The position numbers were made by a program, and so were the translations under genes. The notes beneath the pieces were generated by a model. The model ran no database searches and was not told the DNA's origin. It saw only the letters and a program-made list of their open reading frames with translations. Below, one piece after another: positions 1 to 8,704 of a stretch of 64,000 nucleotides of DNA (positions within the stretch are counted from its first letter, which is position 1; every line of letters starts with the position of its first letter). The DNA comes from an uncultured Clostridia bacterium (GTDB lineage: Bacteria; Bacillota; Clostridia; UBA1381): NCBI GenBank assembly GCA_910585485.1, contig CAJUEZ010000007.1, positions 1 to 64,000 of the forward strand, written 5' to 3'.

Positions 1-1
1 A

Positions 2-1363
2 GTACGAAAAAGAGGGAATACCTATCAAATACGCGTATCGTGCGGGTATGATGTTCTGGGTAAGCATATCGAAAAGACTATGACTTGGAAACCAAAACAG
101 GGAATGACACAAAAGCAGATAGACAAGGAGCTGAACCGTCAAGCGGTTATGTTTGAGGAAAAGTGTATGACAGGACAGTTCCTTGACGGTAATATCACCT
201 TTGCGGAATTTACAGAGCGTTGGTTCAGGGACTATGCCGAAAAGCAGCTACGCTCCAGAACTGTAACACGCTATAAAGAGCTTATGCAACGGATAACACC
301 TGCAATCGGACATATAAAGGTGTACAAGCTACAGCCTCACCACTTAATGGAATTTTATAATAATCTTGGCGAAGACGGAATACGGATTGATACAAAATAC
401 ACACCTTGTAAAGATTTCAAGGACATACTTATCGCCTCAGGCTATACTCAAAAAGCATTATCCGAAAAATCAGGCGTATCATTAACCGCAATACGCTCTT
501 GTATCAACGGAAACAACGTATCAATGAACACTGCTGATAAAATCACATCTATAATTAGCCATAAAAATTTATTCAAGCCCGCCAATGGCAAAACAAAACT
601 ATCTAATAAAACCATAGCAGAATATCACCGCCTTATATCCTCAATACTAACGGCGGCTGTCCAATGGCAGGTAATACCGTCTAATCCCTGTAACCGTGTA
701 AAGCCTCCAAAGGCTGAACGCAAAGAGGCGGTAAGCCTTGATGAAGTACAAGCCGCTGAATTGATTTCCTGCTTACAGTCAGAGCCGATAAAATATCGCA
801 CGGCGGTTATGCTCACATTATATACTGGTTTACGCCGTGGTGAGGTTTGCGGCTTGAATTGGTCTGACATTGATTTTAAAAACAGCATTATCAGCATAAA
901 CAAATCTGTCCTTTATTCTGCCGATAGAGGCGTATATGAGGACACTACAAAGACAAAAAGCTCCAACAGAATTATAAACATTCCGTCTGATATGATAAAA
1001 CTATTAAAGCAGTATCAAACAGAACAGATGAAACAACAACTTGCAATGGGAGATATGTGGATTGATAGCAGTAAAATCTTCACCTCTACAAATGGAAGTA
1101 TGATAAATCCTGATACTCTTTCTACTTGGTTCAAGGGCTTTATAAGACGTCATAACTTGCCTGATATACATTATCACAATTTACGTCATACCGCCGCTAC
1201 ACTTCTTATTGCTGGAGGCGTGGACATTGCTACAGTATCAAAGAGGCTTGGACACGCAGACCGAACCACCACATTGAATATCTATACACACGCTATCAAG
1301 TCAGCGGATAAAGCAGCTGCGTATAAGCTACAGGACATTTTCAATCACTCAAAAATAAGCTGA
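2..1363 (+). CDS. Tyrosine recombinase (integrase) with inserted HTH domain, 5' end cut by window
   Basis: Site-specific integrase of the Tn916/phage type that would excise and integrate the mobile element to its left. The frame is open from base 2, and the codons before the ATG at 80 already encode the usual N-terminal DNA-binding strand (RGNTYQIRVSCGYD), so the true start lies outside the window and the ATG at 80 is internal. The catalytic domain shows the expected residues: Arg in TGLRRGE (about base 830), Lys in TKTKSS, HNLRH (about 1180), LGH and the nucleophile Tyr in NIYTHAIK (about 1285). Between two core-binding helices (bases 410-565) there is an extra XRE-like helix-turn-helix (ASGYTQKALSEKSGVS). 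It reads toward tRNA-fMet 100 bases away, which fits an element end. Family assignment is firm; the role of the HTH is unknown. Confidence 0.93.
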   Translation, partial: VRKRGNTYQIRVSCGYDVLGKHIEKTMTWKPKQGMTQKQIDKELNRQAVMFEEKCMTGQFLDGNITFAEFTERWFRDYAEKQLRSRTVTRYKELMQRITPAIGHIKVYKLQPHHLMEFYNNLGEDGIRIDTKYTPCKDFKDILIASGYTQKALSEKSGVSLTAIRSCINGNNVSMNTADKITSIISHKNLFKPANGKTKLSNKTIAEYHRLISSILTAAVQWQVIPSNPCNRVKPPKAERKEAVSLDEVQAAELISCLQSEPIKYRTAVMLTLYTGLRRGEVCGLNWSDIDFKNSIISINKSVLYSADRGVYEDTTKTKSSNRIINIPSDMIKLLKQYQTEQMKQQLAMGDMWIDSSKIFTSTNGSMINPDTLSTWFKGFIRRHNLPDIHYHNLRHTAATLLIAGGVDIATVSKRLGHADRTTTLNIYTHAIKSADKAAAYKLQDIFNHSKIS

Positions 1364-1425
1364 TTTTTACACGATAGCGGACAAATAACGGACAAAACCC
1401 AATAATAAAACAAAACAGAAAAAAC

Positions 1426-1460
1426 AAATGGCTCAAAACATTAGGTTTTAAGCCATTTTT
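1426..1460. terminator. Bidirectional Rho-independent terminator
   Basis: Inverted repeat AAATGGCTCAAAAC / GTTTTAAGCCATTT with a 5-base loop and T-rich flanks on both sides. It sits between the integrase stop and the 3' end of the opposing tRNA gene, so it can end both transcripts. Confidence 0.85.
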
Positions 1461-1462
1461 AA

Positions 1463-1538
<76 letters not shown>

Positions 1539-1575
1539 ATATATAAAATCATACTCCTCTTAAAGGTACTCTAAT

Positions 1576-1604
1576 AGTATAGCACAACAGCACGACAATG
1601 TCAA
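1576..1604 (-). promoter_or_regulatory. Sigma-A promoter of tRNA-fMet
   Basis: On the minus strand TTGACA, 17 bases, TATACT, ending about 38 bases before the tRNA 5' end. Close to consensus, as expected for a stable RNA gene. Confidence 0.88.
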
Positions 1605-1717
1605 GCTTTTTTATATATTTTAATTTTTAACAGAAAAAAAGATATTCTTACACTCGTTCACGTCATAGAATATATCAAAATATAATGATTACATTTATAT
1701 TTCAACAAAATATACTA

Positions 1718-1746
1718 TTGTTTTTGTAGTATTTTTAGTATATAAT
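1718..1746 (+). promoter_or_regulatory. Promoter of the GtrA-like gene
   Basis: TTGTTT, 17 bases, TATAAT, placed about 33 bases before the GtrA-like start codon. Probably also drives the downstream yifB. Otherwise the stretch 1539-1779 holds only this and the opposing tRNA promoter. Confidence 0.7.
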
Positions 1747-1779
1747 ATAATTAAGATTTCAAAGGGGAGATGATTGATT

Positions 1780-2277
1780 ATGGATATTTTTCTATCCAAT
1801 CTGCGTGTCAAACTTGCCATGCACCTTTCGCCGCGCACAATGCGTGCCATCAGACCCTTTATGACAATACAATTTGTAATATTTATGATAATGGGTATTG
1901 TTAATACCCTTGTTCTTGTATGCAGCGCTACGTTTCTTGATATAATTCATCAAATGTTCCTATCTCCTGACAACGCGCTTCGTATTTTTGCCGAAAGTTC
2001 AAGGCTGAACTTTATTATTGGATACATTATCAGTATTATAACTTCGTTCTTTTTAAATTCGAAGTACACTTTCCAGCAAAAACCCAGTTTGAAAACTTTT
2101 ATAAGATTCCCTATAAGCTATATACCGAATTTTATTTTTCAATATATGATGGTATTTCTTTTTACCGCTTTTAAGCTTGACTCAACGCTTGCATATATAT
2201 TTGCGGCAATTCTCGGAACACCTATAACATTTGCCGCTATGAAACTTATGGTATTCAGAAAACGAAAAACGACTTGA
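1780..2277 (+). CDS. GtrA-like family membrane protein
   Basis: A 165-residue protein with four predicted membrane helices (about 30-55, 78-98, 110-130, 140-160 by hydrophobicity) and the family-typical SKYTFQ segment after helix two. GtrA-like proteins are thought to help move polyprenyl-phosphate-linked sugars across the membrane; the donor and acceptor cannot be inferred here since no glycosyltransferase is adjacent. The ATG at 1780 is chosen because AGGGGAG lies 10 bases upstream; a TTG at 1774 would be too close. The gene ends 11 bases before the yifB start and is probably cotranscribed with it. Confidence 0.85.
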   Translation: MDIFLSNLRVKLAMHLSPRTMRAIRPFMTIQFVIFMIMGIVNTLVLVCSATFLDIIHQMFLSPDNALRIFAESSRLNFIIGYIISIITSFFLNSKYTFQQKPSLKTFIRFPISYIPNFIFQYMMVFLFTAFKLDSTLAYIFAAILGTPITFAAMKLMVFRKRKTT

Positions 2278-2288
2278 GGTGACTTACT

Positions 2289-3821
2289 ATGCTATCACAT
2301 ATACACTCCCGAGGTCTTTCGGGTATAGACGGCTTTCCGGTATGCGTTGAAACCGATATTTCCAACGGCATGCCGCTTTTTGATATAGTCGGGCTTCCGG
2401 ACGCCGCCGTCAAAGAAGCAAAAGAGAGAGTCCGTTCAGCAATCAAAAACACAGGCTTTCGTTTCCCCGCAAAACACATCGTTATAAATCTTGCTCCTGC
2501 CGCTCAGCGCAAAGAAGGTTCAGGATATGATTTACCCATAGCATTATCCATTCTTACCGCAACAGAGCAAATTTATGCGGGAGAACTTGATAATAGCGCT
2601 TTTTTCGGCGAGTTATCTCTTGACGGCTCGGTGCAGTCTATCCAGGGAGTATTGCCCATGGTCATATCAGCATACAAACAAGGTTTTACAGATATGTTTG
2701 TTCCCGCTGAAAATGCCGACGAGGCGGCTGTTATAGAAGGCGTAAATATCTACCCTGTAGAATCATTGAAGGCTTTATGTGATCACTTTTGCGGCATAAA
2801 CAAAATACCGATTCACAAAATTGATCTCACCGATTATTTTGCCGCCAATGCCGCAAATATGCTTGACTTCTGCGATGTCAAAGGTCAGGAAAACGTTAAG
2901 CGCGCGTTGGAAATCGCCGCGGCAGGTAATCATAATATACTGCTTATAGGAAGTCCCGGAACAGGAAAAACAATGCTCGCGCAGCGTATGCCGAGCATTC
3001 TTCCCGATCTTACTTTCGACGAGTCTTTAGAGGTCACCAAAATACATTCCATTGCCGGACTTCTGCCAAAAGACGAGCCGCTGATACTTCACCGTCCCTT
3101 CCGCAGTCCGCATCATACAATCTCATCATCAGGACTTTCGGGCGGCGGTTCTGTCCCTAAACCGGGCGAATTATCTCTAGCGCATAACGGAATACTATTT
3201 CTTGACGAACTTCCAGAATTTCACCGCGATACTCTCGAAGCGCTGCGTCAGCCGCTTGAGGATGGCATTGTAACTATATCACGCGTCAGCGCGACTCTTA
3301 CATACCCATGCAATATAATGCTTATCGCAAGCATGAATCCTTGTAAGTGCGGGTATTTCGGCGACAACCGCCGACAGTGTACATGTACACCAAGACAAGT
3401 TAATCAATACAGAAGCAGAATATCAGGACCTCTGTTGGACAGAATTGATATTCAAGTGGAGGTTCCCAACGTTGATTACAAAGATTTAAGTTCTCAAACA
3501 AAGGGCGAAACAAGCGCAGAAATTAAAAAACGCGTAGACAGAACACGAAAAATACAAATAGAGCGATACAAAGATTTTAATATATATTCAAATTCACAGC
3601 TTGACGCGGGTATGCTGCAAAAATTTTGCGTGCTTGACTCCGAGGCGGACGCTATTTTAAAAGCCGCTTTTGACAATCTTGGTCTCAGCGCAAGAGCGCA
3701 CAGCCGCATACTAAAAGTCGCGCGCACAATAGCAGATATAGAAGAGTCTGAAAATATCACGAGCGCGCACATTGCTGAAGCTATACAATACCGCAGTTTG
3801 GATAGAAAATATTTCGAATAA
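2289..3821 (+). CDS. YifB/ComM family Mg-chelatase-like AAA+ ATPase
   Basis: A 510-residue protein of normal family length. Residues 1-170 form the S5-like ChlI-associated domain. The AAA+ core begins near 200 with Walker A GSPGTGKT (about 221-228), a Walker B-like LFLDELPEF (about 315), and the conserved cysteine-rich turn NPCKCGYFGD...CTC (about 352-366). The C-terminal ChlI-like helical domain follows. In Haemophilus and Vibrio, ComM is a hexameric helicase promoting branch migration in natural transformation; a recombination role is inferred for Firmicutes. The RBS GAGGTGAC precedes the ATG. It follows the GtrA-like gene closely. Confidence 0.95.
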   Translation: MLSHIHSRGLSGIDGFPVCVETDISNGMPLFDIVGLPDAAVKEAKERVRSAIKNTGFRFPAKHIVINLAPAAQRKEGSGYDLPIALSILTATEQIYAGELDNSAFFGELSLDGSVQSIQGVLPMVISAYKQGFTDMFVPAENADEAAVIEGVNIYPVESLKALCDHFCGINKIPIHKIDLTDYFAANAANMLDFCDVKGQENVKRALEIAAAGNHNILLIGSPGTGKTMLAQRMPSILPDLTFDESLEVTKIHSIAGLLPKDEPLILHRPFRSPHHTISSSGLSGGGSVPKPGELSLAHNGILFLDELPEFHRDTLEALRQPLEDGIVTISRVSATLTYPCNIMLIASMNPCKCGYFGDNRRQCTCTPRQVNQYRSRISGPLLDRIDIQVEVPNVDYKDLSSQTKGETSAEIKKRVDRTRKIQIERYKDFNIYSNSQLDAGMLQKFCVLDSEADAILKAAFDNLGLSARAHSRILKVARTIADIEESENITSAHIAEAIQYRSLDRKYFE

Positions 3822-3835
3822 ATTAAACCGCATTA

Positions 3836-3880
3836 AAGAAAGCGCTTCACTTCATATTAGTGAATGCGCTTTCTTTGTCT
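3836..3880. terminator. Bidirectional terminator between yifB and CDF gene
   Basis: Long hairpin AAAGAAAGCGCTTCACT ... AGTGAATGCGCTTTCTTT between convergent genes, with A/T runs at both feet. Confidence 0.85.
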
Positions 3881-3891
3881 TGTATTCCCGC

Positions 3892-5082
3892 CTACTCCTC
3901 AGTGTCATGAGGAATAGCAGCATAACTTCTATCTATAGTTACAACCGTGTAATATGTCGGATATTTTTCAGCGACAATATTACTCACAAATTGTTTTATT
4001 TCCTTTTCACCTATCTCCATATCGTGAGGAACAAGACAATCAAATATAACATTAGTATGCGTGGTTCCTCGCACTATACGCAAATCATGTATTGTAAGAC
4101 GTGAATCAAGAGGTTTTATCTGCTCACTTATCCATAATCGCAGTTCATTTATATGCGAATCCTTCGTTGATATAGGGTCAAAGTGGACTACCATGTGCAG
4201 TCCTTCATATTTAAGAAAATCACGCTCTATATTATCTATCACATCGTGACTGGCTATAACGTCATCCTCTGCCGCCATTTCCACATGCGCGCTCGCGAAC
4301 TGCCTTCCCGGGCCATAATCATGCACCATCAAATCATGAGTACCAAGCACACCCGGATAGCTTAAAATTTTCTTTTTTATTTCCGCCACAAGTTCAGGAT
4401 CGGGAGCCTTACCAAGCATTGGATCTAAAGTATCCTTGACGAGTCCAAATCCGCTGTAGAGAATAAACACAGCTACAGCAATTCCCATCCACCCGTCCAA
4501 CTCTATACCGCAAAAATTAGATATAAGAGCGGCGGCAAGAACGGCAGATGTTGTTATCACATCATTTCGGCTGTCGGCAGCAGTAGCAATCAATGTCTTT
4601 GAGTTTATTATCCTTCCCGTCTTTCTGTTAAAAAACATCATCCAAAGTTTAAGCAACACAGAAAAAGCAAGCACTCCTACAGAAATCCAACTGAAAACGA
4701 CTGTTTCAGGATTTATAACCTTCTTTACACTGCCTCTCAAAAGCTCCACGCCAATTACTATGATAAACAGCGCCACCATCATTCCAGACAAATATTCATA
4801 TCTGCCATGACCATAAGGGTGCTCTTCGTCAGCCGGACGACTCGCAAGCTTAAATCCTAAAAGACTTATTATACTTGACGAAGCGTCTGACAAATTATTC
4901 ACCGCGTCCGCTGTTATAGACACAGAACCTGAGAGCAAACCTACAATTACTTTACCCGCAAAAAGAAGAGCATTACAAAGGATTCCGACAATGCTTGAAA
5001 ATTTTCCGTATGCTGTGCGCACTGTCGGGTTTTGGATATTTTTATAATTCTTTACAAATCTCTTTATCAAAAAATCCGTCAT
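3892..5082 (-). CDS. Cation diffusion facilitator (CDF) metal exporter
   Basis: A 396-residue CDF transporter that would export divalent metal (Zn, Mn, Fe, Co or Ni) in exchange for protons at the cytoplasmic membrane. Metal-site residues are visible: D59 and D66 in ADAVNNLSD, the HPYGHGRYE loop at about 88-96, and DSRND at 170-174. Six membrane helices occupy residues 28-215. The C-terminal cytoplasmic domain is about 180 residues, longer than usual, with an additional ferredoxin-like repeat after residue 300. It lies 128 bases downstream of a BlaI-type repressor on the same strand. Metal specificity cannot be read from the sequence. Confidence 0.94.
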   Translation of the reverse strand: MTDFLIKRFVKNYKNIQNPTVRTAYGKFSSIVGILCNALLFAGKVIVGLLSGSVSITADAVNNLSDASSSIISLLGFKLASRPADEEHPYGHGRYEYLSGMMVALFIIVIGVELLRGSVKKVINPETVVFSWISVGVLAFSVLLKLWMMFFNRKTGRIINSKTLIATAADSRNDVITTSAVLAAALISNFCGIELDGWMGIAVAVFILYSGFGLVKDTLDPMLGKAPDPELVAEIKKKILSYPGVLGTHDLMVHDYGPGRQFASAHVEMAAEDDVIASHDVIDNIERDFLKYEGLHMVVHFDPISTKDSHINELRLWISEQIKPLDSRLTIHDLRIVRGTTHTNVIFDCLVPHDMEIGEKEIKQFVSNIVAEKYPTYYTVVTIDRSYAAIPHDTEE

Positions 5083-5210
5083 ACTCTCTCCCCCATTTCT
5101 ATATATTATATGCTTTCAACAAGTTTAATGACTCATCAATATCATATCTGTAACGCAGTTGTTATCATTGTGATTGAAAGCAACAATAATATAGAATAAC
5201 CGACTATAGC

Positions 5211-5582
5211 TTAGTCCTCGATTTTATCTATAATTGACATAAGTTCATCAATATCCTTTTGGGATAGACTGCTGTCCTCAACAAGATTTGATACCATCAT
5301 TTTCACTGAACCGCCAAAAATTCTGTCAATAAAGTTCTTTAATTCTTGTTTTCTGCATTCATCAGCGCTTACCGCCGCAAAATACTTATTATTTCTCGCT
5401 TTACCCTCTAACTTAAGCGCTCCTTTTCTTGTCAGACGTAAAACAAGCGTTTTTATAGTTGAATCACTCCAACCCGTTTCCAAAAAAGCCTTTCTTATCT
5501 GACCCATTGTGACACCCGGGTTATCCCAAATAAACTCCATTATTTTCCATTCCGCATCCGTAATATTAATTCCCTGCTCCAT
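5211..5582 (-). CDS. BlaI/MecI/CopY family winged-helix repressor
   Basis: A 123-residue transcriptional repressor. The N-terminal winged helix starts with ITDAEWKIMEFIW and contains the recognition region WSDSTIKTLVLRL; the C-terminal half is the dimerisation helix. It lacks the C-terminal CxCxxxxCxC copper hook of CopY, so it is closer to BlaI. BlaI proteins are normally inactivated by a BlaR1 membrane sensor-protease, but no M56 gene is nearby. The next gene downstream on the same strand is the CDF exporter. The start is fixed by TAGGAGGT eight bases upstream. Its promoter carries a dyad, suggesting autoregulation. Confidence 0.9.
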   Translation of the reverse strand: MEQGINITDAEWKIMEFIWDNPGVTMGQIRKAFLETGWSDSTIKTLVLRLTRKGALKLEGKARNNKYFAAVSADECRKQELKNFIDRIFGGSVKMMVSNLVEDSSLSQKDIDELMSIIDKIED

Positions 5583-5625
5583 AGCCTTTACCTCCTAAAC
5601 AGATTACGCACGTAGTTTCTATATC

Positions 5626-5654
5626 AGTTTACATTAGTACACTCGCTTTGTCAA
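5626..5654 (-). promoter_or_regulatory. Promoter and probable operator of the BlaI-type gene
   Basis: Minus strand TTGACA, 17 bases, TAAACT. The spacer and -10 contain TACTAATGTA (5630-5639), which resembles the TAC...GTA core of BlaI/MecI operators. Operator assignment is inference from that resemblance. Confidence 0.6.
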
Positions 5655-5760
5655 GTATTTTTATATAATTATTTATTTTCTATTTACAGAAAGCCAATTT
5701 TAATTACATAAATCTATTGTAAGTATCATATATATGTTGTACAGAAAGGTCGGTGGGAGA

Positions 5761-6021
5761 ATGAAGGATTATATTGAAAAAAGGGCGATTGAACTTGCGC
5801 AGTACATAATAGACAATAACGCCACAGTCCGCAAAACTGCCAAAGTCTTTAATATCAGCAAATCTACAGTTCATAAAGATGTGCACGAAAGGCTTATGCG
5901 GATAAATCCCGCATTGTACAAAGAGGCGCAGGCAGTACTGGAACTTAACAAAGCGGAACGTCATATCCGAGGAGGTATGGCAACGCGTGAAAAATACCTG
6001 CTTGAAAAAACAAATGCCTGA
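5761..6021 (+). CDS. spoIIID: Stage III sporulation protein D
   Basis: An 86-residue DNA-binding regulator of mother-cell gene expression during sporulation, acting between sigma-E and sigma-K. It aligns along its whole length with Bacillus SpoIIID: KDYIEKRAIELAQYI, the HTH NISKSTVHKDVHERL, and the C-terminal basic helix RHIRGGMATREKYL. The ATG at 5761 follows GGTGGGAG and gives the conserved MKDYI start; an upstream in-frame ATG at 5734 adds residues not seen in the family and has no RBS. The gene stands alone between a terminator and opposing genes. It is the clearest sign that the organism forms endospores. Confidence 0.96.
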   Translation: MKDYIEKRAIELAQYIIDNNATVRKTAKVFNISKSTVHKDVHERLMRINPALYKEAQAVLELNKAERHIRGGMATREKYLLEKTNA

Positions 6022-6033
6022 ACACGAAAAAAT

Positions 6034-6069
6034 AGGCGGCTGCGCTCAAACACAGCCGTCCATTTTTTA
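6034..6069 (+). terminator. Terminator of spoIIID
   Basis: GGCGGCTG / CAGCCGTC hairpin followed by six T residues. The T run overlaps the last codons of the opposing small membrane gene. Confidence 0.85.
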
Positions 6070-6369
6070 TATAAATATAGATATTGCAAACACAATGCTT
6101 ATCAATATAAACACCACATGCAGCCAAAACAACGCTACAGCCGAACCTTCGCGTTCATTTTCAAAAAATTGCTTTATAAGTTTTATAATTATAAGCGCCG
6201 CTCCGCACACAATAGCCGGAAGGAATAAAAATCCCAATATTCCTCCCCCTCGCTCCGTATGCGACAATACAAATTTCAAAATAACCACATAATACGCGCA
6301 TCCGCTCAGCAACGCGAATATAAGCAAGCCCCATGTATTTTTCAGAAGCTGTATAATTTTATTATTCAT
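6067..6369 (-). CDS. Small membrane protein of unknown function
   Basis: A 100-residue hydrophobic protein with three predicted membrane helices (about 10-33, 44-65, 78-100) and a short charged loop FFENEREGS. I do not recognise a family. The RBS AAAGGATATGAATT precedes the ATG. It starts 52 bases after the yebC stop on the same strand and is likely cotranscribed with it. Confidence 0.6.
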   Translation of the reverse strand: MNNKIIQLLKNTWGLLIFALLSGCAYYVVILKFVLSHTERGGGILGFLFLPAIVCGAALIIIKLIKQFFENEREGSAVALFWLHVVFILISIVFAISIFI

Positions 6370-6421
6370 AATTCATATCCTTTATATAGATTGTGCGAAT
6401 CTTATCGCAAGATGAACGATT

Positions 6422-7153
6422 TTAGTCTTCATCGGGCATATCCCAGTTGTGATAGACATCTTGTACATCGTCATTATCTTCAAGCATATCAAGAAGTTTT
6501 GCCATTGCGTTGATTTGTCCTTCTTCCGTAAGCTGTGTCATTGTTTGAGGAACCATACTTACATCAGCAGAAGTAATCGTATATTTATCTGCGAGCGCGT
6601 CGCGAACCGTTCCCATAGTTGAAGGCTCTGTAGTTATTTCTATGCACTCGTCATCTACTTCAATATCATCGGCTCCCGCTTCAAGAGCCGCCATTGTAAT
6701 CTCGTCCTCATCAATTCCGTCATTTTCTATAACAATTACACCTTTTTGGTCAAACATAAAGCTTACGCAGCCTGTCTGACCCATGTTTCCGCCGTTCTTG
6801 TCAAACGCGTGACGAACGTCAGCAGCAGTTCTGTTTCTATTGTCCGTAAGAGTATTTACAATTACAGCAACTCCTGCCGGACCATATCCCTCATACGTGA
6901 TGCTTTCATAGTTATCGCCGTCAGTATCACCCGCCGCTTTTTTGATTGTTCTGTTTATATTATCATTAGGCATATTATTTGAACGCGCCTTTGCGATAGC
7001 GTCCTTCAAACTTGAATTATTATCCGGGTCAGATCCGCCTGCCTTAACCGCAACAATTATTTCTCTTGCTATTTTTGTAAATATTTTAGCTCTTTGGGCA
7101 TCATTTGCACCCTTTTTACGCTTAATTGTACTCCATTTTGAATGTCCTGACAT
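6422..7153 (-). CDS. yebC: YebC/PmpR family protein
   Basis: A 243-residue YebC-family protein beginning with the hallmark MSGHSKWSTIKRKKGANDAQRAKIF, followed by SNNMPNDNINRTIKKA and ending in the acidic third domain. Long annotated as a transcriptional regulator; recent work on family members links some to relief of ribosome stalling at proline stretches, so the specific role here is open. This genome region encodes several Pro/Thr-rich exported proteins, which makes the second role worth noting. The RBS AAAAGGAG precedes the start. Confidence 0.96.
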   Translation of the reverse strand: MSGHSKWSTIKRKKGANDAQRAKIFTKIAREIIVAVKAGGSDPDNNSSLKDAIAKARSNNMPNDNINRTIKKAAGDTDGDNYESITYEGYGPAGVAVIVNTLTDNRNRTAADVRHAFDKNGGNMGQTGCVSFMFDQKGVIVIENDGIDEDEITMAALEAGADDIEVDDECIEITTEPSTMGTVRDALADKYTITSADVSMVPQTMTQLTEEGQINAMAKLLDMLEDNDDVQDVYHNWDMPDED

Positions 7154-7189
7154 AATTAAAACTCCTTTTAAATTTGTTCATACGCATTT

Positions 7190-7218
7190 ATTTTATCATG
7201 TTTACCGTGTTTTTTCAA
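7190..7218 (-). promoter_or_regulatory. Promoter of yebC
   Basis: Minus strand TTGAAA, 17 bases, TAAAAT, about 36 bases upstream of the yebC start. Confidence 0.65.
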
Positions 7219-7245
7219 GTTTTTTCTATAATTATTTTATTTTAG

Positions 7246-7275
7246 TTGACTAAATACGCATATAAATGTTATACT
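7246..7275 (+). promoter_or_regulatory. Promoter of the GH13 gene
   Basis: TTGACT, 18 bases, TATACT, ending 32 bases before the ATG at 7308. Confidence 0.7.
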
Positions 7276-7307
7276 TAATAAAACACAAAATATTTGGAGG
7301 TGACTTT

Positions 7308-8618
7308 ATGTGGGCATATGAAAGTGTATTTTATCAGATTTATCCTTTAGGATTCTGCGGAGCTCCTTTTGAAAATGACGGCATTCTAAATCACAGAATT
7401 ACTAAGGTTAACAAATGGATACCACATATAAAACAACTTGGCGCGAACGCTATATATTTTTCACCCGTATTCGAGTCTGACACGCATGGATACAACACAC
7501 GCGATTACAAGAAAATCGACTGCCGTCTTGGCACAAACGATGATTTTAAAGAGGTATGCGAAAACCTGCATAAAAACGGTATAAAAGTCGTTTTAGATGG
7601 TGTCTTCAATCATGTAGGCAGAGGCTTTTGGGCATTTCAGGACGTCCTGCAAAATCGTGAAGCTTCTCGCTACCGCGACTGGTTCTTCATTGATTTCGGC
7701 GGCAACTCGCATTACAATGATGGACTTTGGTATGAAGGCTGGGAAGGTAATTTTGACCTTGTGAAAATTAATCTGCGCAACGAGGAAGTTATAAATCATA
7801 TTCTTGACGCGGTCAAATACTGGATTGACGAGTTTGATATTGACGGACTCAGACTCGACGTGGCATACTGCCTGGACAAAGACTTCCTAAAGCGTCTGAG
7901 ATCTTTTACCGGGTCTTTAAAAGAGGATTTTCTTCTTCTCGGCGAACTTTTGCATGGAGATTACAATCAGTTTGTCAATGATGAAATGTGCCACAGCTGC
8001 ACAAATTATGAATGCTATAAAGGTGTTTATTCAAGTTTCAACAGCATGAATATGTTTGAAATTGTGCATTCTCTTCTTCGTCAGTTTGGTCCGGAAAACT
8101 GGACTTTATACAAGGGCAAGCATCTTCTAAGCTTTGTTGATAACCATGATGTTTCAAGAATCGCCAGCATTCTTACAAACGAAAAGCATCTGCCGCTTGT
8201 ATATGGTATGATTTTCGGTATGCCGGGTATTCCCTGTGTATATTATGGCAGCGAATGGGGCGCGAAAGCGAACAAAAGCGAGGGTGACCCCGCTCTTAGA
8301 GCTTGCTTTGATGAACCTGAGGAAAGCAATCTTGCCGAATTTATTTCACATCTCGCAAATGCGCATAAAAACAGTAAGGCTCTTTGTTACGGCGATTTCC
8401 GTTCCGTTGTATTGCAGAACAAACACTGTATTTTTGAAAGAAAATTTGAAGATGAGCGTGTGCTTGTCGCAATCAACGCAGATAATGAGCCTGTAACCGT
8501 ACATTTCGATGCCGGATGCGGGATGGCTACAGATTTGATTACGGGCAAAGACCATGATTTCGGCGGTGGAAGCGAACTTGCTCCGTACAGCGTGCAATAT
8601 TGGAAAATGGAGAGATAA
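7308..8618 (+). CDS. GH13 family alpha-glucan hydrolase (alpha-amylase / cyclomaltodextrinase type)
   Basis: A 436-residue alpha-amylase-superfamily (beta/alpha)8 enzyme acting on alpha-1,4-glucans or maltooligosaccharides. The four conserved regions are visible: DGVFNHVG (about 98-105), the nucleophile Asp in DGLRLDVA (about 184), the acid Glu in LLGELLHG (about 213), and FVDNHD (about 277-282). No signal peptide, so it acts in the cytoplasm on imported oligosaccharides. It lacks the N-terminal starch-binding domain of neopullulanases, so the exact specificity is not determined. The ATG at 7308 is chosen for the RBS TTGGAGGTGA; an upstream ATG at 7266 overlaps the promoter. Confidence 0.92.
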   Translation: MWAYESVFYQIYPLGFCGAPFENDGILNHRITKVNKWIPHIKQLGANAIYFSPVFESDTHGYNTRDYKKIDCRLGTNDDFKEVCENLHKNGIKVVLDGVFNHVGRGFWAFQDVLQNREASRYRDWFFIDFGGNSHYNDGLWYEGWEGNFDLVKINLRNEEVINHILDAVKYWIDEFDIDGLRLDVAYCLDKDFLKRLRSFTGSLKEDFLLLGELLHGDYNQFVNDEMCHSCTNYECYKGVYSSFNSMNMFEIVHSLLRQFGPENWTLYKGKHLLSFVDNHDVSRIASILTNEKHLPLVYGMIFGMPGIPCVYYGSEWGAKANKSEGDPALRACFDEPEESNLAEFISHLANAHKNSKALCYGDFRSVVLQNKHCIFERKFEDERVLVAINADNEPVTVHFDAGCGMATDLITGKDHDFGGGSELAPYSVQYWKMER

Positions 8619-8629
8619 ATTACGTGATA

Positions 8630-8659
8630 AATGTCGGGATTTTATATCCCGACATTTTT
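8630..8659 (+). terminator. Terminator of the GH13 gene
   Basis: ATGTCGGGAT / ATCCCGACAT perfect hairpin followed by a T run. Confidence 0.9.
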
Positions 8660-8668
8660 AGGATAATA

Positions 8669-8692
8669 AAAAAGCACCGAAAGGTGCTTTTT
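8669..8692 (-). terminator. Terminator of the leftward exported-protein operon
   Basis: AAAAAGCACC GAAA GGTGCTTTTT, a perfect hairpin with a GAAA-type loop and symmetric A/T runs. It lies 13 bases past the stop at 8705 and can also serve the rightward gene. Confidence 0.88.
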
Positions 8693-8704
8693 ATGTTACT
8701 TTGA

